From: Listeria ilorinensis
GTDB lineage: Bacteria; Bacillota; Bacilli; Lactobacillales; Listeriaceae
NCBI RefSeq assembly: GCF_913566895.1
Contig: NZ_CAJYCN010000009.1
Span: 1-64,000, forward strand
Direction of reading: 5' to 3'
Length of the DNA stretch: 64,000 nt
The notes beneath the pieces are model-generated. The model was not told where the DNA came from. It saw only the letters and a list, made by a program, of their open reading frames with translations, and did not search any database. Numbering within the stretch: position 1 is the stretch's first letter; every line of letters starts with the position of its first letter. This document shows, in pieces, positions 1 to 10,505 of this stretch. The translations under genes and the position numbers were made by a program.

Positions 1-1286
1 GCATGGATATCTTGTAAAAATTGTTGTTCGGAAATTACTGCGGCTTTATCATAGGTGATTTCTTCGTCAACTTGAAGGGTCATAGGCTTAGACTCTTGAT
101 AAGGCACTGTAACCGTCCCAGAACAGTGCGTACTTTCAGAGGCAAAATGGTATTGGACTGTTCCAGAAGCATCTAAATTTTCCCAAGTGATCGTATTGGT
201 ATCTGGATCATATATCCCGCCATCGGTAACGGTAATGTTCATTGGATTTCCATTTTCATCCTTCAACTCTTCGCTTACTGGAATCGTTAATGTCTTATTT
301 TTACTTACCTGCGCTTCCAATGTCACATTTTGATTAACCGCTGAAAAATCTGTGTACTGGCTAGGGATAGATGAAAAATTTTGCAGTTGGTTATTATCTA
401 GATACATATATTCAAGTTCTGGAGTTTGACTTAAGTTTAAATTGGCTATTTGATTTCCAGGGCAGTTGACTAGAAATAATTCAGGTTTTCTACTTATATC
501 CAGTGCGGATAATTTGTTATCTGCACAAGAAATCGCGTGTAAATGAGGATTTTGACTAATATCTATTTCCGAGATCTGATTGTGGTCAAAATCCAGTCGA
601 TCTAAATTGGAACAGCCACTCACATCCAATGCTGTTAATTGATTGTCATAACAAATTAAAGAAGCCAAATTTTTACTTTCGCTGACGTTTAACTCTGTTA
701 ACTGGTTTCTAAAGCAATAAAGATAGGTTAAATTGGGACTCAAACTTGCATCTATTGTTGTCAATTGATTATCATTACACTCAACAGTTTCGACACTTGG
801 CCCTAATCTTAATTCCGTTAGTGAATTACGTGAACAATAAAGTTCCGATATATTAGGATTTTGACTAATATCTAACTTAGTAATTTGATTATCTGCACAG
901 TCAAAATAAGTCAAGCCAGTCAAATACTCTAAACCGCTCAAATCAGTAACATCGCTATGTGCACAGGATAAAACTTCCAGCTGACTCAATTGTTCCAAAC
1001 TAACTTGATCTGTGGGCAGCATAAAACCTGGCATCCAAGCGGCCACACACTCTGCCAGATGGTCATCTGGAAACCACTCGTAGAAGGTTTTGGTCTCTTC
1101 TTCTGAGACGTTTTGATGCGGGCTGACAGCAATTTGCTCTTCATCTCCTGTCTCATCTTGCGTATCCATTTGTTGATCAGCTGTTTTTGATTGATCTAGC
1201 TCGGAATTTTCAGCATCCACGCATACTGGATGGAAAAATAATCCGAATAAAGCAAATGGAATAATTAATGCTTTCATTATTTTCAA
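1..1286 (-). CDS. Internalin-like leucine-rich-repeat secreted protein (N-terminal part; runs off the left edge)
   Basis: This is a long open frame on the minus strand with no stop before the window edge. The preferred start is a TTG at 1286, about ten bases after an AAAGGTG Shine-Dalgarno; an ATG at 1277 is the alternative. A hydrophobic signal peptide ends near VDA|EN, followed by an acidic linker. About nine leucine-rich repeats of roughly 21 residues follow, with a recurrent pattern of the type L..L.C..NQLT.LD.S..P, many carrying a cysteine before the asparagine. The repeats end near SSIPSQYTDF, followed by beta-sandwich-like sequence (ITVTDGGIYD) typical of the region behind internalin LRRs. 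The family acts at the surface in binding. The C-terminus, including any LPXTG anchor, lies outside the window, so attachment is unknown. Confidence 0.8.
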   Translation of the reverse strand, partial: MKIMKALIIPFALFGLFFHPVCVDAENSELDQSKTADQQMDTQDETGDEEQIAVSPHQNVSEEETKTFYEWFPDDHLAECVAAWMPGFMLPTDQVSLEQLSQLEVLSCAHSDVTDLSGLEYLTGLTYFDCADNQITKLDISQNPNISELYCSRNSLTELRLGPSVETVECNDNQLTTIDASLSPNLTYLYCFRNQLTELNVSESKNLASLICYDNQLTALDVSGCSNLDRLDFDHNQISEIDISQNPHLHAISCADNKLSALDISRKPELFLVNCPGNQIANLNLSQTPELEYMYLDNNQLQNFSSIPSQYTDFSAVNQNVTLEAQVSKNKTLTIPVSEELKDENGNPMNITVTDGGIYDPDTNTITWENLDASGTVQYHFASESTHCSGTVTVPYQESKPMTLQVDEEITYDKAAVISEQQFLQDIH

Positions 1287-1400
1287 GAGTAACTTCACCT
1301 TTCATCACTTTTTTATCACTATAGCATGTGTGCAAGGCAGACAAATATCCGAATAAGGAAGCTATTTCCTCTATTTATGTCGAAAAAGCAACAATGCTCA

Positions 1401-1436
1401 AAAAAAGACCGACATCTATATCCATCGATCGGTCTC
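1401..1436 (-). terminator. Rho-independent terminator of corA
   Basis: Arms AGACCGA and TCGGTCT flank a 16-base loop. On the minus strand the stem is followed by a run of T, placed just after the corA stop. Confidence 0.85.
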
Positions 1437-1450
1437 ATTCAAGTACATAT

Positions 1451-2398
1451 TTATTTTGTATAATCCTTCCTGATTAAATGAATGGCCACAACTACTGCTA
1501 AAAATAGTGCAGCCGCTACCACGATAAAGAAACCGGTAATTGACCCTTCCCCTGGTACACGAGTATTCATTCCCCATATCCCGCCAATCATAGCCGGAAC
1601 AGCAATGATTAAGCTTGCCGAATCCAAATATTTCATCAAATGGTTCAGCTTATTGCTCATCATACTACTGAATAAAGCCCCTATACTTTCCAAAAGATCT
1701 CTATAAATATCGATCAACTTCTCAGCTTGTCTTTGTCGTAATTGAATATCATAAATCAAATCATCATTCGTTAATCCTTTCTTGAATACGGCTTCATCCC
1801 ATAAACCATCCAGCATACTCCTTTGATCTTGTAGGGTATGATCAACATAGACGATCTTTCTTTCCAGTTCCGTTTGCCAAAGTAATGCCTCCGTTTTGGT
1901 CGTTTCTCTTGCAGCTTGCTCTAAGCTATCAATTTGTTCCTTAATTTTTTTCAGCTCTTCAATAAAATGACGATAGATATTCAAAATAGAGTACGCGATA
2001 ATTTTTTCAAAAGAATCAAGATTTTTCTTATACTTTCCAAATAAATGCTCAATATATTTTGTTCCGTGCTTATCTTTGTTTGTACAAGTAATCAATATCT
2101 CTTTCGACAAAATAAAAGTAATCGGAACGAGTCTCTGCTCAATTTTTTCATCTGAATCAATCAAATCAATTAATACTAATGACATTGGAGCAATTAAAAC
2201 TTCTCCATCTAAGTATTTGATTTGAGAAACTTCTTCTGGAGAATCATTCCTACTAAATACTTCTTCTGGCAAATCAAAATGTTGAATAACTTGTGATATT
2301 TGTTCTGTGTTATTTCCATCTATGTGCAGCCAATTGAAATTCTCTTTATCGGTTTTCATTATCTGGTGGCCTTCTTCAACATAATAATATGAAAACAT
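1451..2398 (-). CDS. corA: CorA-family divalent cation transporter
   Basis: The 315-residue product has a long soluble, charged, helical N-terminal region and two C-terminal membrane segments. The first ends in the signature WGMN (normally YGMN) in the context GGIWGMNTRVPG; the second is followed by a short basic tail. This is the CorA/MIT architecture, a pentameric inner-membrane channel for Mg2+ and sometimes Co2+ or Ni2+. The length fits the family. A GGGGGA sequence six bases upstream supports the ATG used. An internal ATG (MKTDKENF) is a weaker alternative. The gene stands alone, with a terminator behind it. Substrate is inferred from family only. Confidence 0.88.
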   Translation of the reverse strand: MFSYYYVEEGHQIMKTDKENFNWLHIDGNNTEQISQVIQHFDLPEEVFSRNDSPEEVSQIKYLDGEVLIAPMSLVLIDLIDSDEKIEQRLVPITFILSKEILITCTNKDKHGTKYIEHLFGKYKKNLDSFEKIIAYSILNIYRHFIEELKKIKEQIDSLEQAARETTKTEALLWQTELERKIVYVDHTLQDQRSMLDGLWDEAVFKKGLTNDDLIYDIQLRQRQAEKLIDIYRDLLESIGALFSSMMSNKLNHLMKYLDSASLIIAVPAMIGGIWGMNTRVPGEGSITGFFIVVAAALFLAVVVAIHLIRKDYTK

Positions 2399-2491
2399 CT
2401 GAATCCCCCGTTCTAAACTTTGCTATCATTCTCTAACCTTTTATCTACATTTATAAACGTCTACAAAGCTCAATTTTCAGCTTTCTGCTAA

Positions 2492-2521
2492 AAAAACCCT
2501 TTTCCAACACGTGGAAAAGGG
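2492..2521 (-). terminator. Terminator behind the XRE/DUF2975 pair
   Basis: CCCTTTTCCA and TGGAAAAGGG form a perfect 10-bp stem around ACACG-type loop sequence, followed on the minus strand by seven T. Confidence 0.9.
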
Positions 2522-2555
2522 ATGATTTATTTATAGGACATCATTCAGCATAGGC

Positions 2556-2774
2556 TTATTGATTCTTTTCATCTTCCATGTATTCCAAGATATCTCCCGG
2601 CTGGCAATTGAGTACGCGGCATATCTCATTTAACGTTGAAAAACGGATCGCACTGACCTTGCCAGTTTTTATTTTTGAAAGATTGACATTGGCAACTCCA
2701 ACTTTTTCCGACAACTCTTTCAGTGACATTTTTCGATCTGCCATGACCCGATCAAGGCGTAAAATAATCGCCAT
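2556..2774 (-). CDS. Small XRE-family (YozG-like) HTH regulator
   Basis: The start is the ATG at 2774 behind a strong AAGGAGG; longer in-frame extensions would run into the upstream gene. The 72-residue protein is essentially one Cro/CI-type helix-turn-helix domain: KMSLKELSEKVGVANVNLSKIKTGKV, then FSTLNEICRVLNCQPGDILEY. Such one-domain regulators are typically encoded immediately behind a DUF2975 membrane protein, as here (11-base gap), and are thought to work with it. The target genes are unknown. Confidence 0.88.
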   Translation of the reverse strand: MAIILRLDRVMADRKMSLKELSEKVGVANVNLSKIKTGKVSAIRFSTLNEICRVLNCQPGDILEYMEDEKNQ

Positions 2775-2785
2775 TGATTTCCTCC

Positions 2786-3334
2786 TTATAACATTTCGTC
2801 TGACTCTTGCTGCAAGCTCACACCGTAATTGAAGATCTCTGCTACACAAAAAATCAATAAGGCCAGAACAAAAGCTGTCCCGATCTCCAATGTAAATTTA
2901 TATCCTGGGATCAGTAATGAATAGACCACTGTGTAAACTATCTGTGGAATAATCGCATAGCTGAGCGCCAGAGTACCGATTTTTTTCAGTCGTTTGACCG
3001 TCCGTTGCCGAAAAGGCGTCTCCCCATTTTTCATATCACGAAAAATCAAGCTCGCAATCCAAAGAGCTACCGCCATTAGGAGCATCGCAATCGTTAAAGC
3101 CGCAAATATCGTCCAGTTTTGTTCGTTCTGGTACCTTTTTCCATCGTCTGCCACTGCTTGAAATCCCGCTGATATACTAAATAACGCACCTGATTGATCC
3201 ACATCAAATGTAAAGTTCCTCGCATGAAACATCATCCATAAGGCCCAAACCGGTGTCATTGCTGCTATCAGACTGAGAATCTTAAAGCAAATATTTAGAA
3301 TGGCGCTCAATTTTTGCAATCTTTGGATGTTCAT
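2786..3334 (-). CDS. DUF2975 family integral membrane protein
   Basis: The start (MNIQRLQKLSAIL) follows AAGGGAG. The 182-residue product shows four hydrophobic segments: about 14-36, 75-97, 115-137 and 143-165. This size, topology and the coupling to a downstream XRE regulator are characteristic of DUF2975 proteins. The function is not established; a role in controlling the adjacent HTH protein is an inference from the conserved pairing. Confidence 0.8.
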   Translation of the reverse strand: MNIQRLQKLSAILNICFKILSLIAAMTPVWALWMMFHARNFTFDVDQSGALFSISAGFQAVADDGKRYQNEQNWTIFAALTIAMLLMAVALWIASLIFRDMKNGETPFRQRTVKRLKKIGTLALSYAIIPQIVYTVVYSLLIPGYKFTLEIGTAFVLALLIFCVAEIFNYGVSLQQESDEML

Positions 3335-3422
3335 TTTTATTTCTCCCTTTTTTCTTTTATCATAACAGGTCATTTAATCCTTATCAATAATAAATTAACG
3401 AAAAACATTAATAAAAAATATA

Positions 3423-3457
3423 GAAGCAGGACGGATAGATAAATTTCTAATCCTGCT
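3423..3457 (-). terminator. Probable terminator behind kwaB
   Basis: AGCAGGA and TCCTGCT pair across a 19-base loop, followed on the minus strand by a T-rich tract. Confidence 0.6.
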
Positions 3458-3479
3458 CATTCTATACCTCTATTAATCT

Positions 3480-4400
3480 TTAAATAATATCAACGTCACC
3501 AGAAATTAATCTTTCAATGATTGAATTATGCAAAACTGCAATAAATGTCTCATAGTTTTTACTATTAACTTCAATTGACTGACTTCTTCTATCAAAATAA
3601 AGCTGTTTTTCTTCTGGCAATCTTTGAATCGCTCCTTTTATCTGCTCAATCGAATATTTTTTATCATGTTGATATTTAGATAATCGAGTTGAAGTTCGAT
3701 TACTGTTCTCTACTTTGCTTTTAATAATTTCATAGTCATTAAAATTAACTTTATACTCTTCCAAACCAATTTTATTTTTATGAGACTTAAAGTCATCCAA
3801 AGTATTTATAGCACGCTTCTTTCTCTCTTCAAAAGAGCCAATTAATTTCTCTAAACTTTCATTATCATAAACATAAAATATATCATCCACTTTATCGTAT
3901 TCAGCACAAATACACTTAGGTACTGGGATTCCATAATCAATTTCATAAATTATATTTTGATTTCCCGTATCATCATGTTTATCTTTAAATCTTGTTAAAT
4001 CAAGAAAATGTTTTTTCCTAACAATCCCTCTTATTTCAATCGCTAAAATTAACATTTTTTCTTCTGAATTAATCAGTAAAAAGCGAATTATCTCTTCTCT
4101 AGATATATGCTTCTCCCCATTACGTTTAAAATTTAATACTCCTAATCCTTCATCTATGGTATTTATATAAAAAATATCTTTAAACTGAGATAAGAAATGT
4201 TTTTCATTAATCTCACTACAATTAATTTTATATCCACAGTCTAAAACCAACGCTTCATTACTATATAAAATTAGTTCATTTTTATCTTGTACTTCATCAA
4301 GATTAGCTTTTATATCATTTAGTACTTCATTTGTTAATGGCACTTGTAATAATCTATTTAACTTATTATTTTTATATACACCTACCCAAACATTTTCCAT
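3480..4400 (-). CDS. kwaB: KwaB-like protein (DUF4868), Kiwa anti-phage system
   Basis: This 306-residue soluble protein has no signal peptide or membrane segment. Its size, a mixed alpha/beta N-terminal half (MENVWVGVYKNNKLNRLLQVPL), a central IDYGIPVPK segment and a C-terminal FIAVLHNSIIERLISGD resemble my memory of the DUF4868/KwaB family; this was recognised by eye, not by search. In Kiwa, KwaB is the cytosolic DNA-binding effector that works with the membrane protein KwaA. Here it starts 8 bases after the kwaA-like stop, with a GAAGGAG Shine-Dalgarno at the end of that gene, so the two are co-translated. Codon use is strongly AT-biased compared with flanking genes, which suggests acquisition. 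It could instead be an unrelated unknown protein. Confidence 0.68.
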   Translation of the reverse strand: MENVWVGVYKNNKLNRLLQVPLTNEVLNDIKANLDEVQDKNELILYSNEALVLDCGYKINCSEINEKHFLSQFKDIFYINTIDEGLGVLNFKRNGEKHISREEIIRFLLINSEEKMLILAIEIRGIVRKKHFLDLTRFKDKHDDTGNQNIIYEIDYGIPVPKCICAEYDKVDDIFYVYDNESLEKLIGSFEERKKRAINTLDDFKSHKNKIGLEEYKVNFNDYEIIKSKVENSNRTSTRLSKYQHDKKYSIEQIKGAIQRLPEEKQLYFDRRSQSIEVNSKNYETFIAVLHNSIIERLISGDVDII

Positions 4401-4408
4401 CCCTTTTA

Positions 4409-5014
4409 CTACTCCTTCTCTACTGCCAAAATATACGTATTACAACAATCAGAATCACCAATTCGTACTAATATAAATTCTTTTTTTCCTTCCTCAAAAT
4501 TTCTTTGTTTTGCTATAAGAAATCCTCCCGAAATGTTATACGTATTAATCCCTAACACTAGCAACATGATGTTAGGTAGTATGCTAGAACTCCTCACTGT
4601 GAGTGTATAAATTAAAATCTGCAACAAAATAAATACTGTTAAAGTTAGAAAAAGATGTTCTTCAATTATCAAAATTGAAGGCAGTAATGTACTAATTAAA
4701 AAAGATACTACATCATTATTCTTTGTTTTTAATCCAATATCTTCTTTTTTTATTTCTTTTGTTAGTCCTCGACCATTATTTTTTCTCATTAACAGCATCC
4801 TTCTCAAATTATAAAATGCATAAATCTCAACAATACTTATACCAAGTATAAGTATTATAAAAATTTCCTTAAACGATTGATCGTAGCGAATAAAAGGAAA
4901 AATCTGCATTAAAAAGAAAAAATAAGCTGGTAACATTGCAGTCAGAAAATACGTCCATCTAAATTTAGAACTTGTCCCGTCAAAAATCTTTCTTTCCCCC
5001 TCTTTTATAAACAT
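4409..5014 (-). CDS. kwaA: KwaA-like four-helix membrane protein, Kiwa anti-phage system
   Basis: The 201-residue protein has about four membrane segments (roughly 20-42, 49-68, 100-117, 119-138), a possible further hydrophobic stretch at 144-160, and a short soluble tail. This size and topology, directly upstream of a DUF4868-like gene, match kwaA of Kiwa, whose product senses phage attack at the inner membrane. Sequence identity with known KwaA proteins cannot be judged here. The start is uncertain: the ATG at 5014 has no good Shine-Dalgarno, while a GAGGGGG lies inside the first codons. The gene is very AT-rich. Confidence 0.62.
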   Translation of the reverse strand: MFIKEGERKIFDGTSSKFRWTYFLTAMLPAYFFFLMQIFPFIRYDQSFKEIFIILILGISIVEIYAFYNLRRMLLMRKNNGRGLTKEIKKEDIGLKTKNNDVVSFLISTLLPSILIIEEHLFLTLTVFILLQILIYTLTVRSSSILPNIMLLVLGINTYNISGGFLIAKQRNFEEGKKEFILVRIGDSDCCNTYILAVEKE

Positions 5015-5203
5015 TAATATTAATATTACTTTAACAATAAATTATCTAACAAAATAAGTATAATAGATATATTTAACTTATACTATGGATATTTTTTGAA
5101 CAAAAATATTTTTGTTTATATTTCATATTATTAGATAATATTTTACGCATTTGATAAATATTTCATTTGATTTTTATACACATTTCTCTAAATATACAAT
5201 AAA

Positions 5204-5243
5204 ACCAGCAGGAAACCCGTCCGAGAACGTGATTGCCTGCTGG
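5204..5243 (-). terminator. Terminator of the FrdA-like gene
   Basis: CCAGCAGG and CCTGCTGG form an 8-bp stem, followed on the minus strand by TTTTATTG. Confidence 0.8.
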
Positions 5244-5259
5244 CTCCATAAAGGTGGTT

Positions 5260-7050
<1,791 letters not shown>

Positions 7051-7168
7051 TCAATTTGTGAATATTTACACATAAAGTATAACGAAATCCTGCGCTTCTG
7101 TATTTGGACAAATTGACCATTTTTTATCTTTTAAAGACTTTTTCAAAAAAGATTGATAAAAAAGTAAA

Positions 7169-7212
7169 TGTAAACACTTTTTTATGTATAATAAAGTTAT
7201 GAAAAGTTTACA
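7169..7212. promoter_or_regulatory. Inverted repeat around a -10-like TATAAT in the divergent promoter region
   Basis: TGTAAAC at 7169 and its near-complement AAAAGTTTACA at 7202-7212 flank TATAAT at 7187-7192. This may be an operator for the sensor-kinase/FrdA intergenic region. The regulator is not known; part of the repeat overlaps the proposed start codons of the kinase. Confidence 0.4.
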
Positions 7213-8797
7213 AAAAAGGATTTTACTTTATATTACAGGCTCGCTTGTGCTTCTCTTCACAATTTTACTTCTATTGATGCATCATCAATTTAAAACGACC
7301 GTTATTCCGCTGAATGAATCACTGACCCAGCAGATCGTTCAGGCAAAAAGCGACCAAATCTCAAGTTGGTTTAGTGAAAGGCGGCACGAGATCGAAACTA
7401 TTGCCTCAATTGCTGGTGAGCACGCATGGTCGAGGGAGGAAATTCTTCGAGAAACGACATTACTTGAGCAAAGAATGAAAGGAGAATATGAATCAATCCA
7501 TGTTGTTGATGCAAATGGAGAATCCTACGCCAACAGCGGCCAGCATTTTGCGATCACAAATCGAAACTACTATCGCGAGCTGGAGGAATCCACCAAGACT
7601 TATGCAATCAGCGATCTACTTTATTCACGAAAAAACGATGCCGAGATTGTTGTTCTGCTTTATCGGATCGAACCGCTGGCAAATGATGAGGCTGTTTATA
7701 TCGCAGCAGCTGTGAATATTGAAAAAATGCGCAAGCTTGCAGGTGAAATTGAGATGTATGACTCACGAGGCAAGCTTTTCACCGCCCCAGCCAGCTCTTT
7801 GCAGCCAGCCGACAACGTGAATTTTTCTTCGGAGATCGAGGGTCTTTCAGGATGGCGAGTCGAATTCGGCGTTCCGCGCAGCGACTTGGAGCAAGGCATG
7901 ATCCGCATGCAGCAAACAGCTATGTTGACCGCCTTGTTGATCATTCTGGTGCTCATTTTGCTATTTTCGCTATTCAAGGCCTCCATCGTGAAGCCTATTC
8001 GGCAACTAAAAACCGTGATGCAACAAACTTCAACAGGCGATCGCTCCATCCGGGCGGTGGTTGATCGGCAGGATGAGATTGGAGAGCTTGCCGAGAATTT
8101 CAATACGATGCTCGACAATCTGTATGAAATCGAAAAAGAGCAGAAAACGTTACAGTTCCGGATGATCCAAGAGCAAGTCAAGCCTCATTTTCTCTATAAT
8201 ACGCTCGATACGATCCGCTGGCTAGCATCTGGTTATGATGCGCATGAAGTTGTGACAATGCTAGAAGATCTCAGTCTTTATTTTCGACTGGGACTTGGAG
8301 ATGGGCAAACATTCATCCATGTTGAGCAGGAATTCCGCCATGCCACGAGTTATCTAAATTTGCAGCAAGTTCGCTATGAAGATATTTTACGCTATGAAAC
8401 TGAACTTAGTGATGCTGCAAGCCAGCAGAAAATGCCCCGCTTCATTTTACAGCCACTTGTCGAAAATGCCATCTATCATGGAATCAAGCCGCTTGGCGAT
8501 AAAATCTATACGATCATTCTTCGCGGGTATCTAGCGAACGATCAGCTAGTTCTAGAAATCGAAAACAACGGGCAGAGGATCTCGCCTGAAAAACAATCAC
8601 TGCTTGAGAACATGCTGAACGGAGAGGAAAAACCGGCAGAGATCGGCTTTGGTTTTTACAGCGTCTATCGTCGTTTAAAACTTATTTACGGGTCGCATGC
8701 CCAACTTGAAATCCACTCAACGGAAGAAAAAACATTGATACGCATTTGTCTAGCGGAAGAAGGGAGAGCTGCTGATGCATCAGGTACTCATTATTGA
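7184..8797 (+). CDS. YesM-type sensor histidine kinase
   Basis: The 537-residue protein has a first membrane segment at about 12-34, an extracellular region of about 200 residues resembling a Cache-type ligand domain, a second membrane segment around 246-268 and a HAMP linker. It then has a His_kinase domain of the LytS/YesM class (EQVKPHFLYNTLD, His near 335) and a HATPase domain (LQPLVENAIYHG). Such kinases sense small extracellular molecules. The start is unsure: ATG at 7184 or 7199, neither with a clear Shine-Dalgarno and both close to a TATAAT. It overlaps the response regulator by 23 bases. The placement divergent from the FrdA-like gene suggests it senses that reductase's substrate (inference). 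Confidence 0.88.
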   Translation: MYNKVMKSLQKRILLYITGSLVLLFTILLLLMHHQFKTTVIPLNESLTQQIVQAKSDQISSWFSERRHEIETIASIAGEHAWSREEILRETTLLEQRMKGEYESIHVVDANGESYANSGQHFAITNRNYYRELEESTKTYAISDLLYSRKNDAEIVVLLYRIEPLANDEAVYIAAAVNIEKMRKLAGEIEMYDSRGKLFTAPASSLQPADNVNFSSEIEGLSGWRVEFGVPRSDLEQGMIRMQQTAMLTALLIILVLILLFSLFKASIVKPIRQLKTVMQQTSTGDRSIRAVVDRQDEIGELAENFNTMLDNLYEIEKEQKTLQFRMIQEQVKPHFLYNTLDTIRWLASGYDAHEVVTMLEDLSLYFRLGLGDGQTFIHVEQEFRHATSYLNLQQVRYEDILRYETELSDAASQQKMPRFILQPLVENAIYHGIKPLGDKIYTIILRGYLANDQLVLEIENNGQRISPEKQSLLENMLNGEEKPAEIGFGFYSVYRRLKLIYGSHAQLEIHSTEEKTLIRICLAEEGRAADASGTHY

Positions 8798-9515
8798 TGA
8801 CGAGAAAATCATCCGAAACGGTCTCAAGCAATTCATTGAAAAAGAAGCGGCCTATTTTGAGGTCTGCGGACTGGCTAAAAATGCGGATGAAGCAATGCAA
8901 CTGAACGAAGCCCTTCGTCCCCATGTCGCACTAATCGATATTAACATGCCCGGCATGAACGGACTGGATCTGGCCCGTGTATTAAAATCGGCCAATCCTG
9001 CACTTATCACAGTGATTATCAGCGGCTATGATGATTTTGAATATGCGAGACAGGCGATTCAGCTGCACATGTTCGACTATCTGTTAAAACCTGTCCCACG
9101 CAGTGATCTGCTCCACCTGTTCAACAAGCTATCCGCCCATTTGGAAAGTCTTGTTTCTGAGTCGGATGACGTGGCGGCAGCTTCCGGGTTATCGCCTGTT
9201 ATTTCAGCTCTGAAAACATACTTGGATGAACATTATGCCGATCATGAACTGACGATCCAAAAAGCGGCTCAAAACTTCAACAGCAGCCCCGCTTATCTGA
9301 GTCGTCGAATGAAAAAAGAACTTGGAGCCTCTTTTCTAGAATATCTGACAGAGATTCGTATCCAGAAAGCTAAAGAACTGCTTACTGATCCATTTGCCAA
9401 TGCCTCAGTGGGTGAGATTGCTACAAAGGTCGGCTTTAAAAACATTCATTATTTCAGCCGCGTTTTCAAAAAAAGGACGGGGCTTGCTCCTGTGGAATAT
9501 CGCCGCCAGCTTTGA
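8775..9515 (+). CDS. YesN-type response regulator with AraC DNA-binding domain
   Basis: The 246-residue protein has a receiver domain (LIIDDEK, phospho-acceptor D54 in LIDINMPGMNG, K in YLLKPV) joined to a C-terminal AraC/XylS double helix-turn-helix (YLSRRMKKELGASFLEYL, then VGFKNIHYFSRVFKKRTG). It is the partner of the overlapping YesM-type kinase. Such pairs usually activate a neighbouring transport or catabolic gene; here the divergent FrdA-like lipoprotein gene is the obvious candidate. Confidence 0.92.
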   Translation: MHQVLIIDDEKIIRNGLKQFIEKEAAYFEVCGLAKNADEAMQLNEALRPHVALIDINMPGMNGLDLARVLKSANPALITVIISGYDDFEYARQAIQLHMFDYLLKPVPRSDLLHLFNKLSAHLESLVSESDDVAAASGLSPVISALKTYLDEHYADHELTIQKAAQNFNSSPAYLSRRMKKELGASFLEYLTEIRIQKAKELLTDPFANASVGEIATKVGFKNIHYFSRVFKKRTGLAPVEYRRQL

Positions 9516-9551
9516 AATCCGGCAGATCTAGGGCGACTTTTGCCCAATCGA

Positions 9552-9593
9552 AAGCCCTGTAATTTGCAGTATTTTTGCAAGTTACAGGGCTTA
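9552..9593 (+). terminator. Terminator behind the two-component system
   Basis: AAGCCCTGTAA and TTACAGGGCTT form a perfect 11-bp stem followed by TATTGTAT. Confidence 0.8.
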
Positions 9594-9975
9594 TTGTATA
9601 ACAAAAACCATACGATTCAGAAGAGCTTTCAGCAAGGTATCAAAAATCTCCAAGGCGATAAACTAACAGTGGTTCCCCAACCGTTAGTAAAAGGGACACC
9701 TGATGAAGGAAATCAATAATTTCGAACACACAACATGAAATTGTAAGTATCACATTGTATTTGCATCAAAGTATAGACGAAAAAATATAAATACGGCATT
9801 ATGTAAATCCATTTCTGTGAAAGAGCTAGGAAAGAAAAATAAACGGAGCAAATAAATTCCTTAGAATCTACGCTGCGGTCGGAGAACTTGTCAGTAAGCC
9901 TTGAAGCTGTGGACTGCAAGAGAAGCTTTCAGTCACAGAACAAACTATCCCTGAAAATGAATAATTTCAGCAATT
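9594..9975. other. Intergenic stretch without a recognisable gene
   Basis: Open frames here are short, have no Shine-Dalgarno and do not look protein-like. A small interrupted palindrome (CTGAAAATGAATAATTTCAG) is present at its right end. No RNA family was recognised. Confidence 0.5.
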
Positions 9976-9997
9976 AATAATGAGTCTCATTCTCATT
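9976..9997. promoter_or_regulatory. Probable Fur-type iron box upstream of the YbaN/ABC operon
   Basis: AATAATGAGTCTCATTCTCATT resembles the Gram-positive Fur recognition sequence made of overlapping TGATAAT-like repeats; on the minus strand it reads AATGAGAATGAGACTCATT. It lies about 95 bases upstream of the first gene, close to a TATAGT -10-like hexamer. Iron control of the operon is therefore likely, not proven. Confidence 0.6.
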
Positions 9998-10091
9998 TAC
10001 ATTTTTTTATGTTATAGTAAATTGTGAACGAATCAACGTGAAGCACCGAACAATTTTACTGTGCTTCCTTTTACATAAGGAGTGAATAAAT

Positions 10092-10505
10092 ATGAAAAAA
10101 TGGCTATATATCTTTCTTGGATGCTTATCTTTCGGTCTTGGGACTTTGGGGATCTTCCTTCCATTCTTGCCGACAACTGTATTTTATCTTTTGACTGGCT
10201 TTTTCTGGATACGCAGCTCGGAACGTCTCTACCAAAAACTGACCCATTCAAAATATTACGACCAATACGTGACCCAGACCTTTTCCAAAAAGAAAATCTC
10301 AACATTCGGCATGATCAAAATGTTTGTGGCGATGGGGATTCTATTTCTGATTCCTTGCCTAATCGTGCGTAATTTTTATATGAATGTGACGCTAGCAGTC
10401 GTTTATTCTGCCCATTTGATCGGTTTAACCTGGTATTTTAGAGGCAGTAGTATCCAGGCAAAATTCCGAAAAAAAGCCTATGAGTTAGGAGAAAATAATG
10501 ATTGA
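10092..10505 (+). CDS. DUF454 (YbaN) family inner-membrane protein
   Basis: The 137-residue protein follows AAGGAG. Three to four hydrophobic segments are visible, and the N-terminus (LGCLSFGLGTLGIFLPFLPTTVFYLLTGFFWIRSS) carries the characteristic DUF454 pattern. The function of YbaN proteins is unknown; in Gram-positive genomes they are often beside iron or heme genes, which agrees with the Fur-like box upstream. Its end overlaps the start of the first ABC gene by 8 bases, so the three genes form one operon. Confidence 0.88.
   Translation: MKKWLYIFLGCLSFGLGTLGIFLPFLPTTVFYLLTGFFWIRSSERLYQKLTHSKYYDQYVTQTFSKKKISTFGMIKMFVAMGILFLIPCLIVRNFYMNVTLAVVYSAHLIGLTWYFRGSSIQAKFRKKAYELGENND

Noticed and set aside
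2556..2849. Longer 97-residue version of the XRE protein
   Set aside because: The extension overlaps the upstream DUF2975 gene and the internal ATG has a perfect Shine-Dalgarno.
9713..9919. A 68-codon minus-strand frame between the two-component system and the YbaN operon
   Set aside because: No ribosome-binding site and no recognisable composition; kept as non-coding.
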